Part shown: positions 63,195 to 64,000 of the stretch, one piece after another
Position numbering within the stretch: position 1 is the first letter of the stretch
How the letters are laid out: every line of letters begins with the position of its first letter
Assembly (NCBI GenBank): GCA_964496505.1
Contig: CAZBZV010000015.1
Coordinates: 1-64,000 of the forward strand
Length of the DNA stretch: 64,000 nt
Direction: 5' to 3'
Source: JAABVY01 sp964496505
GTDB taxonomy: Bacteria; Zixibacteria; MSB-5A5; JAABVY01
Notes under the pieces: model-generated
Told to the model about the DNA's origin: nothing
Database searches by the model: none
Seen by the model: the letters and a program-made list of their open reading frames with translations, nothing else
Position numbers and translations under genes: made by a program

Positions 63195-64000
63195 TTATTT
63201 CCCGCAGCAATTCGGATCGGGCGGGTTGCCGCCGATGAATACATAGTTGATAATCAAAACAGCATCCGAGACATTAACCGAACCATCGGCATTGGCATCA
63301 CCCACACACAATGGAACCGGCGCGGCGCCGCCAATGAAGACATAGTTGATTACGATTACTGCATCCGACACATTCACGCTCAAATCATTATTGCAGTCGC
63401 CGCAGATAACGTCATATTCTGTGGTAAATGTCCAGACCGGACCGGCAGTCGATTCATCGGCCTCGTCAAAGGCAATAATCTGCCAGAAATACTCCGTGCC
63501 GTATTCAAGATCAGTGGGCGGATCATAGACCTGCGCCAGTTGATCATCGCTTATAAGCGGTGGTGGATCGGTCGTTCCGAAGTAAACATCGTAATGTACC
63601 TGGTCATTGGTATTGGGATCGCCGCCCATCCAGCTCAATGATGCTGTCAGGGCAACTCCGGTTGCCTTGTCTTCGGGATCGGGAGAGGCGGGAGCATAAG
63701 GCGGAACATTCGGTTCCGGAATCAGCGACTTGAAGGCATAGGCAATGCCGGAGGAACCAAAGGTAAGGCAGGCAATGTTCGGCTCGGTGTTGGCCGAGAT
63801 ATCTCCTACCTGGATATGCTTTACGGCGTCTGCGCAGTTGTAGCTGAAAAGCTCGCTACCGTCGTTATCTATAACATACAGCTTATTGTCATCTCCACCG
63901 GCAATCGCCTCATCATCACCATCACCGTCGACATCATACCCGAACACGCTTTGAACATCATCGCCAATCGGGAAGCTCCAGATCAAAGAACCGGTCAGGC
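63195..64000 (-). CDS. Dockerin-bearing secreted protein, 5' end outside the window (partial)
   Basis: The frame stays open to the window edge (codons before the first possible TTG at 63986 are in frame), so the N-terminus is missing. What remains begins in a beta-propeller or VCBS/FG-GAP-like repeat (YDVDGDGDDEAIAGGDDNKL), continues with a fibronectin type III-like domain (about 95 residues, beginning PNVPPYAPASPDPEDKATGV) and ends with two dockerin-like repeats (NVSDAVIVINYVFIGG and NVSDAVLIINYVFIGG) plus a Cys-Cys tail. Function unknown; a secreted structural or enzymatic protein. Confidence 0.78.
   Translation of the reverse strand, partial: LTGSLIWSFPIGDDVQSVFGYDVDGDGDDEAIAGGDDNKLYVIDNDGSELFSYNCADAVKHIQVGDISANTEPNIACLTFGSSGIAYAFKSLIPEPNVPPYAPASPDPEDKATGVALTASLSWMGGDPNTNDQVHYDVYFGTTDPPPLISDDQLAQVYDPPTDLEYGTEYFWQIIAFDEADESTAGPVWTFTTEYDVICGDCNNDLSVNVSDAVIVINYVFIGGAAPVPLCVGDANADGSVNVSDAVLIINYVFIGGNPPDPNCCGK

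Overview
The window looks like a chromosomal segment of a Gram-negative, outer-membrane-bearing bacterium of the FCB-type lineages, most plausibly candidate phylum Zixibacteria or a close relative. This placement is inference. It rests on the abundance of secreted proteins with paired dockerin-like repeats of the form NVSDAVxIINYVFIGG (seven genes here), on lipoproteins, a TonB-dependent receptor and outer-membrane barrels, and on families often met together in such genomes (C69 dipeptidase, DUF1028, DUF4846, DUF4932, M16 and M28 peptidases). No rRNA or ribosomal-protein gene is present to settle taxonomy.

Region 1 (1-22,098) is a beta-1,3-glucan (laminarin-type) utilisation locus. A rightward operon (164-9029) encodes a CBM-repeat lipoprotein, its secreted dockerin-bearing paralogue, a ROK-family repressor, a GH16 laminarinase-like lipoprotein and a GPH-family sugar symporter. 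It meets a leftward operon (14,478-9,095) encoding a clan GH-A hydrolase that appears fused to an outer-membrane beta-barrel, and a cytoplasmic GH3 beta-glucosidase. A third set (14,868-22,098) has a dockerin GH16 enzyme, an aldo/keto reductase, a large GH94/GH149/GH161-like phosphorylase and a GH17 lipoprotein. The logical flow is surface binding and cleavage, outer-membrane passage (no SusC/SusD pair is present; the fused barrel may substitute), symport, then intracellular hydrolysis or phosphorolysis. Two near-identical 25-bp palindromes, upstream of 164 and upstream of 14,478, are the likely operators of the ROK repressor.

Region 2 (22,099-31,229): a tRNA-like 3' half lies just past the glucan locus, followed by an RNase HII-like gene with a degenerate active-site motif, an HTH/DUF2975 pair, a TonB-dependent receptor, a large metallopeptidase/beta-propeller/barrel protein and a DUF1028-TPR protein.

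Region 3 (31,230-48,219): a cluster of palindromic MITE-like repeats, a C69 peptidase, two tandem cohesin-like/dockerin proteins, an AhpD-like protein, a DUF4932 putative metallopeptidase, two tandem PaaK/CapK-like adenylate-forming proteins, an M16 peptidase, exonuclease III, a PAP2 phosphatase and a DUF4846 protein.

Region 4 (48,220-64,000): an AT-richer pair (unknown secreted protein and a subtilase with dockerins), a PEP/pyruvate-binding protein without a visible swivel domain, a glutamate-dehydrogenase-family protein in which the catalytic lysine is replaced by Asn, an M28 peptidase with dockerins, an ergothioneine-type operon (EgtB, EgtD, disulfide reductase), a second copy of the palindromic repeat, and a dockerin protein cut by the window edge.
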